This document shows positions 16,002-24,694 of a stretch of 64,000 bases of DNA, piece after piece; the first letter of the stretch is position 1; every line of letters starts with the position of its first letter. Under the pieces are notes generated by a model. The model saw only the letters and a list, made by a program, of their open reading frames with translations. It searched no databases and was not told the DNA's origin. The stretch is from positions 3,472,001 through 3,536,000 of the forward strand of contig NZ_CP108070.1 of NCBI RefSeq assembly GCF_036178845.1. Reading direction: 5' to 3'. The position numbers were made by a program, and so were the translations under genes. The stretch comes from Streptomyces sp. NBC_00271 (GTDB lineage: Bacteria; Actinomycetota; Actinomycetes; Streptomycetales; Streptomycetaceae).

Positions 16002-17429
16002 TCAACCCCCTTGTTGCGAGCGTGCCTTGAAGGCGGCCTTGCGGGCCTCCTTGGCGACCTTCTTGTCGGGGTGGAGGCGGCCCATCGCCTCCAGGACGTC
16101 CGGGGTGGCCGGGTGGTCGACGCGCCAGGCCGCGGCGAAGAAGCCGCCGTGCTGCTGGGCGAGGCCCTCGACCAGCCCCTGGAGCTCGGCGGAATTGCCC
16201 TCGGCGGCGAGCTGCGCGGCGATCGTGTCGATGGTGAGCCAGAAGATCATCGCCTCGGACGGCGGGGGCACGTCGGCGGCGCCGTGTTCGGAGAGCCAGA
16301 CCCGGGCGAGTCCGCCCAGTTCGGCGTCGTCGAGGACCTCGCGCAGCGCGGGCTCGGCCTCCAGGCCGACGAGCGAGAGCGCCTGCTGACAGTGCAGTCG
16401 GCGCAGCGGCGCCCCGGCGTCACCACCGCGCGCCGCGGCGAGCAACTCCCGTGCGGCGGCGAGGGGTTCACGCCGAGCGAGCCACTGCTCGGTCTCGGCC
16501 CGGGCGGCGGTCGGCGGGAAGTCCGCGGTGCCGTCCAGCAGCGCGTCCGCGCCCTTGTCCGCCAGGTCGCCCACCGCGGGGGCGGAGAGGCCGGACTCCA
16601 GCAGCCGCGCCCGCAGCCCGTACAGGCCGAGCGGTGTCAGCCGTACCATCCCGTACCGCGACACGTCGGCCTCGTCGGCGGCGGCCGAGGACTCCTCGTC
16701 GCTGTCCGCCATCAGTGTCTCGTCGACCGGCTGGAAGTCGACGAGGCCGACGGGTTCGAGCAGCCGGAACTGGTCGTCGAGCCGCATCATCGCGTCCGAC
16801 ACCTGCTCCAGTACGTCGTTGGTCGGCTCCCCCATGTCGTCGGGCACGATCATGGACGCGGCGAGGGCCGGCAGCGGTACGGGGCTTTCGCCGGCCCCGC
16901 CCTCGCTCACGGTCAGCAGGTACAGATTGCCGAGCACTCCGTCCAGGAACTCGGCCTCGGCCTCGGGGTCCCAGTCCAGCGAGGAGAGGTCGATCTCCCC
17001 GCCGCCGTCCATCGCGTCGACGAGGTCGTCGAGGTCGGGCACGCTCGCGTCGGCCAGTACGGTCTCCAGGGCGGTGAGCCACACCCCGAGGACGTCCTGC
17101 GGCGCTCCGGAGGTGAGCAGCGCGAGGTCCGCGCCCGCGGCGACCGTACCTTCCTCCTCGTCCACGATCTCGACGAGCCCGGTGTCGACCGCCACCCGCC
17201 AGGCCTCGCTGGCCGTCGCCGCCGCTTCGTCGCCGGTGAGCCCGAGCGCGTCGGCCGCCCCGGGAAGCTGTTCCTCGACGAGTTCGCCCCCGGCGCCGAC
17301 CCGCGTGTCCGGGCCGGCCCAGCGGGCCAGCCGTGCGGCGCGGGAGAGCAGCGGTGTGGCGAGCGCGTCCCGCGCCAGCTCCGCTTCGGAAGTCAGCCGC
17401 ACCGGCGGCAAGGGGGAGCTCTCTGACAT
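16002..17429 (-). CDS. Conserved hypothetical acidic protein
   Basis: This is a 475-aa soluble, strongly acidic protein of unknown function, with no signal peptide or membrane helix. The ATG at 17429 is preceded by GGAGGAG (11 bases upstream). The N-terminal half is rich in Asp/Glu helices. A central acidic linker (about residues 235-255, DSDEESSAAADEAD) separates it from a winged-helix-like stretch (SRYGMVRLTPLGLYGLRARL). The C-terminal third looks like HEAT-type helical repeats ending in a basic tail (KKVAKEARKAAFKARSQQ). It reads like the plasmid-recombination or regulator-like family common in Streptomyces, but I cannot name it. It is monocistronic between two repeat-rich gaps. Confidence 0.75.
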   Translation of the reverse strand: MSESSPLPPVRLTSEAELARDALATPLLSRAARLARWAGPDTRVGAGGELVEEQLPGAADALGLTGDEAAATASEAWRVAVDTGLVEIVDEEEGTVAAGADLALLTSGAPQDVLGVWLTALETVLADASVPDLDDLVDAMDGGGEIDLSSLDWDPEAEAEFLDGVLGNLYLLTVSEGGAGESPVPLPALAASMIVPDDMGEPTNDVLEQVSDAMMRLDDQFRLLEPVGLVDFQPVDETLMADSDEESSAAADEADVSRYGMVRLTPLGLYGLRARLLESGLSAPAVGDLADKGADALLDGTADFPPTAARAETEQWLARREPLAAARELLAAARGGDAGAPLRRLHCQQALSLVGLEAEPALREVLDDAELGGLARVWLSEHGAADVPPPSEAMIFWLTIDTIAAQLAAEGNSAELQGLVEGLAQQHGGFFAAAWRVDHPATPDVLEAMGRLHPDKKVAKEARKAAFKARSQQGG

Positions 17430-17454
17430 CGGCTGGGTTCTCCTCCGAACAATC

Positions 17455-17870
17455 AGGACCCGAACAGCGGGATCGAACGGCCCGAACGAGCGGAACCGGG
17501 CGACCCGACCGGCGGGACCGACCAAGCATGACAAGCAGGAAACGCAGTACAAGCAGAACAAGCATGACGAGCGGAACAAGCGTGACATCCACCGGGGTCC
17601 GGCAGCGCACCCACCGCGCCCGGCAGCGCACCCCCGGAACCGGCGGCACACCACACCCACCAGGGCCCGGCAACACATCACCCGGCCCCGGCAGGAAGCC
17701 CACCAGGGCCGGCAGCACATCCGCCTGCCCCAGACGTACGTCCACCAAGCCCGGCAACGCATCCACCCGACCCGACCGAACGCCCACCAGAGCCCCGCAG
17801 GACGCCCACCGAGTCCATAAGGACATCGCCCCGCAGGACATCCGGCACGCCCATGCACCGCCCCCGAACC
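17455..17870. repeat. Low-complexity repeat tract upstream of the hypothetical gene
   Basis: The gap 17430-18145 starts with about 415 bases of degenerate repeats. Near 17520-17585 there are several AACAAGC/GACAAGC units about 10-20 bases apart. At 17600-17830 there are variants of CCCGGCAGCACATC and CCCACCAGGGCC. Frames across it give only Ser/Arg/Pro or Cys/Trp-rich repeats and no ribosome site was found, so I see no gene. Confidence 0.55.
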
Positions 17871-17981
17871 CGAGGATCCGGACGCCACGCCGGAAAGCCG
17901 CGTCAACGGCTCAGCCTAGACGGATTTCCACCCATGCCGCCCGGTTCATGTCCCTGTCAGGAGTTGTACATCACTCCATCC

Positions 17982-18065
17982 TTGACAACTCCCCTCCCCA
18001 CACACGAGATTGACGCGCGTAGAAGTTCAGAGGGGCACCTGTCTCACCAGTTTCTACGCGCGTCA
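17982..18065 (+). promoter_or_regulatory. Promoter region and 14-bp inverted repeat before the secreted nuclease
   Basis: TTGACA at 17982-17987 with a weak -10 (GAGATT, 18-base spacing) is followed by a perfect 14-bp inverted repeat, TGACGCGCGTAGAA at 18011-18024 and its complement at 18052-18065, around a 27-base loop. An 8-bp inverted repeat (GGAGTTGT/ACAACTCC, 17960-17992) straddles the -35. These may be operators or a 5' leader hairpin. Confidence 0.5.
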
Positions 18066-18145
18066 CCGACCCGCACACAGGTCGCGCTACCCCTACACGT
18101 TCCACCCTCGTCCCGGCGCTCATGTAAGTCCCCGGAGGGATTCCC

Positions 18146-19972
18146 TTGCCGAGCAAGAGAACCGCGCGCATCGGCGCGCTGACCGTAGCCGCGGTCTGTT
18201 CCACCGTCTCCGCCGTGGTGCTGACCGCACCCGCCCACGCGGACACCGTCCACATCCACGACATCCAGGGCACCACCCGGACGTCCCCCTACGCGGGCCA
18301 GAAGGTCACGGACGTGGCGGGCATCGTCACGGCCCTGCGGACCTACGGCTCGTCCCGGGGTTTCTGGATCCAGGACCCGACCCCGGACACCGACCCGGCC
18401 ACCAGTGAGGGCGTCTTCGTCTTCACCAGCTCCACCCCGAAGGTCGCCGTCGGCGACTCGGTCACCGTCACGGGCACCGTCTCGGAGTACGTGCCCGGCG
18501 GCGCCTCCTCCGGCAACCAGTCGCTGACGGAGATCACCAAGCCGACGATCACGGTGCTGTCGTCCGGCAACGCGGTCCCCGCGCCCACGGTCGTCAACAG
18601 CCGTTCCGTGCCGGCCGCCTACACCCCCGCCGGTGACACGGCCGCGAGCGGTTCGATCAACGCGCTCACCCTGCAGCCGACGAAGTACGCCCTGGACTAC
18701 TACGAGTCCCTCGAGGGCATGAACGTCCAGGTCGCCGACACCCGCGTGGTCACCGCCACCGACCCGTACAGCGAGCTGTGGGTCACGGTGAAGCCGCACG
18801 AGAACGTCACCCGCCGCGGCGGCACGATCTACGGCGCGTACACCTCGCAGAACACCGGACGCCTGCAGATCCAGTCCCTCGGTTCGACCGCCGACTTCCC
18901 CGTCGCGAACGTCGGCGACAAGCTCGCCGGCACCACCGCGGGCCCGCTCGACTACAACCAGTTCGGCGGCTACACGCTCGTCGCGAGCCAGTTGGGCACC
19001 CTGGAGAAGGGCGACCTGAAGCGCGAGACGACCCGCAAGCAGTCGCGCGGCGAGCTGGCCGTGGCGACGTACAACGTCGAGAACCTGGACCCGGGCGACG
19101 GCACGTTCGCCGCCCACGCGGCCGCGATCGTGAACAACCTCCAGTCGCCCGACATCGTGTCCCTGGAGGAGATCCAGGACAACAACGGCGCGACGGACGA
19201 CGGCACGGTCGCCGCCGACCAGACGGTGAACAAGCTGATCGACGCGATCGTCGCGGCGGGCGGCCCGAAGTACGACTGGCGTTCCATCGACCCGGTCAAC
19301 GACAAGGACGGCGGCGAGCCCGGCGGCAACATCCGCCAGGTCTTCCTGTTCAACCCGGAGCGGGTCTCCTTCACGGACCGCGCGGGCGGCGACTCGACGA
19401 CCCCCGTCGGTGTCACCAAGGTGCACGGCAAGGCCCAACTGACGGCCTCCCCCGGCCGGATAGACCCGGCCAACACGGCCTGGACGTCCAGCCGCAAGCC
19501 GCTGGCCGGTGAGTTCGTCTTCCGTGGCAAGACGGTCTTCGTGATCGCCAACCACCTCAACTCCAAGGGCGGTGACCAGGGGCTGACCGCGCAGTACCAG
19601 CCCCCGGCCCGCAGCTCGGAGACCCAGCGTCATCTGCAGGCGACGGCGGTGAATTCCTTCGTCACCGAGATCCTCAAGGCGCAGAAGAACGCCGACGTGC
19701 TCGCCCTCGGCGACATGAACGACTTCGAGTTCTCGGACACCACCAAGATCCTCGAGGGTGACGGCGAGCTCTGGTCGGCGATCAAGTCGCTGCCGAAGAG
19801 CGAGCGTTACACGTACGACTACCAGGGCAACCAGCAGGTCCTGGACCAGATCCTGGTCAGCCCGTCGATCCGCAAGGGCTGCGACTTCGACTACGACAGC
19901 GTGCACGTCAACTCGGAGTTCTCCGACCAGATCAGCGACCACGACCCGCAGGTACTGCGGTTCCGGCCGTAG
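18146..19972 (+). CDS. Secreted endonuclease/exonuclease/phosphatase-family nuclease (ExeM/NucH-like)
   Basis: This 608-aa exported protein has a Sec signal (residues 1-31, cleavage after AHA) followed by an OB-fold-like region (about 35-290). The C-terminal EEP nuclease domain (about 300-605) has catalytic motifs TYNVENL, SLEEIQDN (metal Glu), NHLNSKGGDQG, LGDMND and a final SDHDPQVLRF (catalytic His/Asp). Such enzymes degrade extracellular DNA or release phosphate. It begins at a TTG codon with GGAGG 7 bases upstream; no better ATG or GTG exists. It is monocistronic and followed by two strong hairpins. Confidence 0.85.
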   Translation: MPSKRTARIGALTVAAVCSTVSAVVLTAPAHADTVHIHDIQGTTRTSPYAGQKVTDVAGIVTALRTYGSSRGFWIQDPTPDTDPATSEGVFVFTSSTPKVAVGDSVTVTGTVSEYVPGGASSGNQSLTEITKPTITVLSSGNAVPAPTVVNSRSVPAAYTPAGDTAASGSINALTLQPTKYALDYYESLEGMNVQVADTRVVTATDPYSELWVTVKPHENVTRRGGTIYGAYTSQNTGRLQIQSLGSTADFPVANVGDKLAGTTAGPLDYNQFGGYTLVASQLGTLEKGDLKRETTRKQSRGELAVATYNVENLDPGDGTFAAHAAAIVNNLQSPDIVSLEEIQDNNGATDDGTVAADQTVNKLIDAIVAAGGPKYDWRSIDPVNDKDGGEPGGNIRQVFLFNPERVSFTDRAGGDSTTPVGVTKVHGKAQLTASPGRIDPANTAWTSSRKPLAGEFVFRGKTVFVIANHLNSKGGDQGLTAQYQPPARSSETQRHLQATAVNSFVTEILKAQKNADVLALGDMNDFEFSDTTKILEGDGELWSAIKSLPKSERYTYDYQGNQQVLDQILVSPSIRKGCDFDYDSVHVNSEFSDQISDHDPQVLRFRP

Positions 19973-19979
19973 GCCTGTA

Positions 19980-20053
19980 GGGGCTGTGGATGAGGCCACA
20001 GCCCCGAAAAGGGAAGAGCCCGGCCCCGTCGTCCGGGGGGCCGGGCTCTTCCC
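19980..20053. terminator. Tandem hairpins, bidirectional terminator
   Basis: GGGGCTGTGG/CCACAGCCCC (19980-19989 with 19996-20005) is followed by a 15-bp perfect stem, GGGAAGAGCCCGGCC at 20011-20025 with 20039-20053. They lie between convergent genes and can serve both strands. Confidence 0.8.
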
Positions 20054-20068
20054 TTCCCTTGCCCGATG

Positions 20069-20803
20069 TCAGGCGGCGAACGTCTCGTTCAGCCAGCCCT
20101 TCCAGGCGGTCTCGTTGTGCTTGGCGTCGGCGCCGGACGCGAAGTCGTGGACGCTCATGCCGACGGGGGCACCCCAGTGGTTGCGCCCGAAGAAACGGAT
20201 GAGGGCGTTGTCGGTGCGCAGCCCGATGAAGTACGGGTTGCGGTAGTCGACCACGGCGTCGAGGAGCTGCCCCTCGGGTCCCCGTGCCCGCACCCGCGCG
20301 CCCTCGGCCGTGTCGTCCGCGAGGCCGAGCGCCCGCCCGACGGCGGCGAAGGCGTCGGACGCCGTGGACGCGCCGGGCCCGTCGAAGGTGGCGAAGGCGA
20401 CCGGGCGCCCCGCGAAGTGCGTCACGTACTGGCGCAGGGTGTGCAGATAGAAGTCCGTGTGCTTGCTCGCGCCGTCGTACTGGTTGTCCCAGTCCTCGAC
20501 GAAGATGCCGCTGTGCACGTACCGCACCCAGGACCGGCGGCCGTCGTCACGCGGCTCGATGGTCTCGTCGATCTGGTTGAGGGTCTGCTGGGAGATGCCC
20601 TCGACGTCCTCGACCAGGCTGGTGAGGCGGTGCGGCGGGTCCCAGTTGGTGAGCGTGGAGCCGAAGGGCCCGGTCCCGCCCTGGCGCGGCTCGAACTCCA
20701 TCGGCCACAGCCAGCCGCCGGTACCGGTGGTGATCGCCTCCCACATCTGCTCCGGGGTGGCGTCGACCTCGAACTCGCGGGCGATCTCGAATTCCTTGGA
20801 CAT
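20069..20803 (-). CDS. SRPBCC/AHSA1-domain protein
   Basis: This 244-aa cytoplasmic protein has an N-terminal AHSA1-like START fold (about residues 1-145: EFEIAREFEVDATPEQMWEAI, GTGPFGSTLTNWDPPHRL). A C-terminal half without a recognised domain follows. AHSA1 proteins bind small hydrophobic ligands or, in eukaryotes, activate Hsp90; the bacterial role is unknown. It is 20 bases downstream of an ArsR-type regulator. Regulator plus AHSA1 protein is a common actinobacterial pair. Confidence 0.8.
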   Translation of the reverse strand: MSKEFEIAREFEVDATPEQMWEAITTGTGGWLWPMEFEPRQGGTGPFGSTLTNWDPPHRLTSLVEDVEGISQQTLNQIDETIEPRDDGRRSWVRYVHSGIFVEDWDNQYDGASKHTDFYLHTLRQYVTHFAGRPVAFATFDGPGASTASDAFAAVGRALGLADDTAEGARVRARGPEGQLLDAVVDYRNPYFIGLRTDNALIRFFGRNHWGAPVGMSVHDFASGADAKHNETAWKGWLNETFAA

Positions 20804-20823
20804 GGTGGCGGTTCTCCTGTGGT

Positions 20824-21576
20824 TCAGTCCTGGCCGGGCGGGGTCGAGTCCACCCCGAGGGCGGCCTCCGGCGTCGAGGCGGCCCCCGCCTCGACGGTGA
20901 CTTCGGGGGTGACGGTGGCTTCCGACTTGGCGATGGCCCCCGGCTTGGCGATGGCTTCCGGCTTGGCGATGGCTTCCGGCTTGGCGATGGCTTCCGGCTT
21001 GAGCGTCGGGTGGACGGCTACGACGATCCGGTGGTCGCGCCCGCCCTCCGCGTTCCCGTCGTGGTACTTGCGGATGAGCGCGCCGACCCCTTGCGTCAGC
21101 TCCTCGATGAACGCGGCGCGGTCGGCGGCGGAGGCGAAGGTCACCTCACCGTCGAGCGCGTAGGTGGCGAGCCGCTTGCGGGCCTTCGCCGCGCCGGTGA
21201 TCAGCGCCCCCACGTCCCGGACCAGCCGGGCACCGACGGCGAGCAGCCAGCGGGCCGAGAGCTGGTCCCGGAAGCGGTCAGGGTCGGGCTGCACGGCGGC
21301 GAGGGCCAGCGGCGAGATGACGTACGACGCCGCCGTCGCGCGCATCAGCCGCTCGGTGACATTGCCCTTGCGGCGCTCGCCCGCGAGCTCGACCAGGCCG
21401 TGCCGCTCCAGCGCCTTCAGGTGGTAGTTCACCTTCTGCCGCGGCAGTCCGACCTTTCCGGCCAGCATGGCGGCCGACGCGGGCCCGGCGGCCAGCTCGG
21501 CCAGCAGCCGGGCCCGTATGGGGTCAAGCGAGACGGCGGCTGCCTCGGCGTCCTCGATCACGGTCACGTCCAACAT
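20824..21576 (-). CDS. ArsR-like winged-helix regulator with C-terminal hexapeptide repeats
   Basis: This 250-aa protein has an N-terminal winged helix (residues about 12-75: SLDPIRARLLAELAAGPASA, LPRQKVNYHLKALERHGLVE). A helical middle domain and a low-complexity tail follow, and in the tail KPEAIA occurs three times plus degenerate copies (about residues 192-225). The repeat is encoded by a near-perfect 18-base tandem repeat (20905-21002). It heads an operon with the SRPBCC gene and probably controls it. The tail is absent from typical relatives as I remember them. Confidence 0.82.
   Translation of the reverse strand: MLDVTVIEDAEAAAVSLDPIRARLLAELAAGPASAAMLAGKVGLPRQKVNYHLKALERHGLVELAGERRKGNVTERLMRATAASYVISPLALAAVQPDPDRFRDQLSARWLLAVGARLVRDVGALITGAAKARKRLATYALDGEVTFASAADRAAFIEELTQGVGALIRKYHDGNAEGGRDHRIVVAVHPTLKPEAIAKPEAIAKPEAIAKPGAIAKSEATVTPEVTVEAGAASTPEAALGVDSTPPGQD
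20905..21002. repeat. 18-bp tandem repeat inside the regulator gene
   Basis: Unit CGGCTTGGCGATGGCTTC is present in three identical copies (20941-20994), with a degenerate copy on the left (20923-20940), a weaker one before it and a partial copy to 21002. It encodes KPEAIA in frame, so copy-number changes would not break the gene. Confidence 0.85.
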
Positions 21577-21646
21577 GACTCCACCGTCTCACCGAACACT
21601 TTTTTTGTCCAGGCGGTTCAAGTTGTCGGAGAATCGGAGAAGGGGC

Positions 21647-22315
21647 TCAGCCCTGCGGCCCGCCCTCGTCGAGTCGTGCCAGTTGGGTCTGGAACCAGTC
21701 CAGCCGGGCCTGCAACAGTGCCGCTTCGGCCATGAGTTCGGACACCCCGAGCCCGGCGGGCAGATCCCCGACCACGGCCCCGCTCCCGGCGCGGACCCGC
21801 AGCCCGTCACCGGCCAGCCGCGCGAACCCCGCCAACGACAGGGACGTACGACCGCGTACGCAGCCCGCGCAGACCGCCGCGAGGGCGCGCCAGCCGGGGC
21901 GCCCCCAGCCCGCGTCCGCGAGCGCGGCGGCCACCGCGCCGCAGGCGCAGGGACCGACCGTCGCGCTCCGCACCCGCTGGCGGGCGTAGCGGAACCCCTG
22001 TTCGAAGCGGATATAGGCGCCGAGGACGGAGACCTCCAGAAGGAGGGCCGCCCGGTGCTCGGCGGTGCAGAGCATGGCCTCGGCCGTGGCCGAGTCGTGC
22101 ACGCAGTGGAAGCCGCAGTCGCAGCGTCGGTGCGGCGCCCGGTGCCGCAGCCCGTAGACGCAGCGCGCCTCGTCCAGCACTCCGTACGGCACCGCGCCGC
22201 CCAGTGAGACGCCGGTGAACCCGGCCCGGGTGCCGTCCTGGGACAGCACCGGGTGGGCGATCTTGTATCCGGTCGGCGGCTCCGTCGGGCGTTCCTCGGG
22301 GAGCCGCAGCCTCAT
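21647..22315 (-). CDS. Conserved hypothetical Cys-rich protein
   Basis: This 222-aa protein starts at the ATG at 22315, overlapping the stop of the upstream 48-aa gene by 3 bases (ATGA). Nine cysteines occur in clusters typical of metal binding: ARCVYG, CDCGFHC (about residues 55-61), CACG (about 112-115) and CAGC (about 139-142). The C-terminal end is a helical segment (SELMAEAALLQARLDWFQTQ). I do not recognise the function. A zinc-binding or Fe-S role is an inference from Cys spacing only. Confidence 0.72.
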   Translation of the reverse strand: MRLRLPEERPTEPPTGYKIAHPVLSQDGTRAGFTGVSLGGAVPYGVLDEARCVYGLRHRAPHRRCDCGFHCVHDSATAEAMLCTAEHRAALLLEVSVLGAYIRFEQGFRYARQRVRSATVGPCACGAVAAALADAGWGRPGWRALAAVCAGCVRGRTSLSLAGFARLAGDGLRVRAGSGAVVGDLPAGLGVSELMAEAALLQARLDWFQTQLARLDEGGPQG

Positions 22316-22458
22316 CGGGCGACCGGGACCTCTTCGGGCACGGACGCCTCCAGCTCCTCGATTTTCTCGGGGAGTTCCTCGGGAAGTTGGAGATTGTCCT
22401 CGTCCGCGCGAGTCCGCTCTTGCGCGACTCCGGTGGCGAGTGCCTTGCCCAGCCTCAT
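22312..22458 (-). CDS. Small acidic hypothetical protein (48 aa)
   Basis: The ATG at 22458 has a strong site GGGAGG. The product has a basic start (MRLGKALATGVAQER) and a very acidic remainder (PEELPEKIEELEASVPEEVP). Its stop overlaps the start of the Cys-rich gene, so the two are translationally coupled and probably work together. The function is unknown. Confidence 0.65.
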   Translation of the reverse strand: MRLGKALATGVAQERTRADEDNLQLPEELPEKIEELEASVPEEVPVAR

Positions 22459-22625
22459 GACGCCTCCCGCGATCTGCCGTCGACTTCCGTCCCCGCCATG
22501 GTGACCCATGAGGGGCCGGGTTGGCACCAGGGCCTCGCGAAAGCGGCAACCTGGTAGCAATGCTTCCCTTTATCTCGTAGAAAAATTAAGTGGAGCTTCA
22601 CAGTGGAGCTGCCGAGACTACTCGT

Positions 22626-23552
22626 ATGACGACCTCGGCCCCCTCCGTCCCTTCCCCCGCTTCTTCCCCCGCTCCTCCCTTCGGCCGTGCGCTCTGCGCG
22701 ATGGTCACGCCCTTCACCGAGGCGGGCGCGCTCGACCTCGACGGGGCGGGGCGGCTCGCCGACCGGCTGGTCCGCGCGGGCTGCGACGGCCTGGTCCTGT
22801 CCGGCACCACGGGCGAGTCGCCGACCACGTCCGACACCGAGAAGTCCGCGCTCGTACGCGCCGTGCGCGAGGCGGTCGGCGACCGGGCCGTGATCGTCGC
22901 GGGCGTCGGCACCGCCGACACAAGGCACACCGTCGAACTGGCCCTGGCGGCCGAAAAGGCGGGCGCGGACGGCCTGTTGGTCGTGACGCCGTACTACAGC
23001 AGGCCTCCGCAGGACGCCGTCGAGGCCCACTTCCGGGAGATCGCCGACGCCACCGGACTACCGCTCACGCTGTACGACATTCCCGGCCGCACCGGCACCC
23101 GCATCGAGCCCGACACCCTGATCCGGCTCGCCGAGCACCCCCGGATCGTCGCCGTCAAGGACTGCGCGTACGACCTCCTAGGCACCCAGAAGGTGCTGGC
23201 CCGCACGGAGTTGGCGTACTACGCGGGCTGCGACGAGCAGGTGCTCGCGCTGCGGGCGGTTGGCGGGACCGGATACATCAGCACGGTGGCGAACACCGCC
23301 CCGGGCGCCTTCCGTGCGATCCTCGACGCGTTCGAGGCGGGGGACACGGCGGAGGCGGCCCGTCGGCAACAACGCGTCATCCCGCTCATCGAGTTGATGA
23401 TGTCGTCGGGCCTGCCCGGCACGGTCACGGCCAAGGCCCTGCTCGGCCGGCTCGGCCTGCCCGCGGGTCCGGTCCGCCCGCCCCTGCGGCCCGCCGGCCG
23501 CGAGGTGACCGACGGACTGCTGGCGGCGTACGAGGAGTTGGTGGCCGCCTGA
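22626..23552 (+). CDS. dapA: 4-hydroxy-tetrahydrodipicolinate synthase (DapA)
   Basis: This 308-aa TIM-barrel class I aldolase condenses pyruvate with aspartate semialdehyde in lysine/diaminopimelate synthesis. SGTTGESPT (pyruvate-binding Thr-Thr), TPYYSRP with the catalytic Tyr, YDIPGRTG with the substrate Arg, and the Schiff-base Lys in IVAVKD are all present. The ATG at 22626 was chosen by family length; a weak GTG at 22590 would add 12 residues. It is monocistronic here, with no dapB or dapC next to it, although dapD lies 5 kb away. A related DapA-superfamily aldolase is possible. Confidence 0.82.
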   Translation: MTTSAPSVPSPASSPAPPFGRALCAMVTPFTEAGALDLDGAGRLADRLVRAGCDGLVLSGTTGESPTTSDTEKSALVRAVREAVGDRAVIVAGVGTADTRHTVELALAAEKAGADGLLVVTPYYSRPPQDAVEAHFREIADATGLPLTLYDIPGRTGTRIEPDTLIRLAEHPRIVAVKDCAYDLLGTQKVLARTELAYYAGCDEQVLALRAVGGTGYISTVANTAPGAFRAILDAFEAGDTAEAARRQQRVIPLIELMMSSGLPGTVTAKALLGRLGLPAGPVRPPLRPAGREVTDGLLAAYEELVAA

Positions 23553-23573
23553 AGCACGACCGTCTTCAACAGC

Positions 23574-23705
23574 ATGGACGACCGATTCGCCACGGCCTCC
23601 CGGAAGCTCTTCGGCGCTTCGGCATCCATGATCGATCCCACGGCGGACGAGCAAGAGAAAAGGCAAGGAGGTGATGACCCACTCCTTGCCACTCTCAACT
23701 TATAG
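23574..23705 (+). other. Possible 43-aa open frame upstream of the RAE
   Basis: ATG 23574 to TAG 23705 encodes a short hydrophilic peptide (starts MDDRFATASRKLF) with no ribosome site. It contains a 9-bp inverted repeat (GGCAAGGAG 23662-23670 with 23682-23690) that looks like a terminator for dapA. I think the hairpin is more credible than the peptide. Confidence 0.25.
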
Positions 23706-23713
23706 CGCACCGG

Positions 23714-23733
23714 GGGGCTTGCGGCAAGGCCCC
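23714..23733 (+). promoter_or_regulatory. Rifamycin-associated element (RAE)
   Basis: GGGGCTTGCGGCAAGGCCCC is an inverted repeat matching, as I remember it, the RAE consensus. That element lies upstream of rifamycin-resistance genes (rgt, rph, helR and others) and drives their induction by rifamycins. It precedes a glycosyltransferase remnant by 58 bases and then helR. TATAGC at 23701-23706 could be the -10. Confidence 0.78.
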
Positions 23734-23791
23734 CGTCGTGCCGCAGAATCTCCGGCCGAGGCCGGAATCTGCGGAAACGGGGAGTCGCGAA

Positions 23792-24573
23792 GTGCGTGTG
23801 CTGTTGTCGACGTGGGGATCGCGCGGGGACGTCGAACCGCTGGCGGGACTCACGGCGGGGTTGCGGGAACTCGGCGCGGAGGTGCGGGTGTGCGCGCCAC
23901 CGGACGAGGAGTTCGTGGCGCTGCCGGCGACCGGCCTGATGCCGGCCGGCGCGCGCTCGGTGGCCGAGAAACTGGGCATCCGCTACGTGTTCGCGTGCTT
24001 CCATCCGTTCGGACTGCCGTCGCAGCACTTCCCTCCGCAGTCGCGGCCGGGCCGGCCCTCCCCGCGGGAGCAGGACGCCCGGCGCGTGAACGAGCTGTAC
24101 GGCGAGGCGGAGAACAGCCACCTCGACCTCGTGCAGACCGGGGCGTGGATCCTGCCCGACGAACGCCCGCTCCCGGAAGGGCTGGAGGCGTTCCTGGAGG
24201 CGGGCGCACCGCCGGTGTACGTGGGCTTCGGCAGCAGGGCCGCCGCGTACTCCTTGCCCACGGCTGGGCCGACCTGGCCCCGATCGACGACGTCGATGAC
24301 TGTTTCGTCGTCGGCGAGGTCAACCAGCAGGCACTGTTCGGCCGGGTGGCCGCCGTCGTGCACCACGGCGGCGCGGGCACCACGACGACGGCCGCCCGGG
24401 CCGGCGCGCCCCCTGGTGGTCGTACCGCGAGGGCCGTGGCCGCCACGATCCGCACCGACGGGGCGACGGTGGCCGCGAAGCTTCTCCTCGACATGATCGG
24501 CATGACTGGCGTGACTGACGTGGCTGGCATGGCTGGCATGACCGGCCGGGAGAAGCCGCGCATGTCCGCATGA
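23792..24573 (+). pseudogene. Decayed MGT-type glycosyltransferase, rifamycin glycosyltransferase-like
   Basis: Segments of a GT-B enzyme of about 400 residues are recognisable but broken. The N terminus [20 protein letters not shown] starts at a GTG at 23792 with GGGGAG upstream. [13 protein letters not shown] sequence follows with about 80 residues missing, then [14 protein letters not shown] joined to [20 protein letters not shown], and VYVGFGSR. After about 24240 the reading frame changes to [37 protein letters not shown] (the donor-binding motif), and after another deletion [16 protein letters not shown]. At least three deletions and one frameshift make it non-functional. A short TGGCATGGC-like repeat ends it. 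Position behind an RAE supports an rgt origin. Confidence 0.75.
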
Positions 24574-24694
24574 GCCACACGGGACCGTCCCGTCAGGACC
24601 CCGCACACGAGAACCCGCACACGCCGGTCCGGACGCCTTGCCGCGCGCAAGGGCCACAAGCGACCTCACCTTCGCAGCATTCGGAGTCAACGAA

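Noticed and set aside
15438..16005. Long open frames rich in Pro, Arg, Ser across the repeat tract
   Set aside because: Several overlapping phases are open at once, the peptides are repeat translations, and none has a ribosome site.
17430..17906. N-terminal extension of the acidic hypothetical protein by 159 residues
   Set aside because: The extension is Cys/Trp/Arg-rich repeat translation with no ribosome site; the ATG at 17429 has a strong GGAGGAG.
17951..17980. PHO box (GTTCATGTCCC-like units) before the secreted nuclease
   Set aside because: Only the first unit resembles the GTTCACC consensus; the following 11-base units do not, so I do not claim PhoP control.
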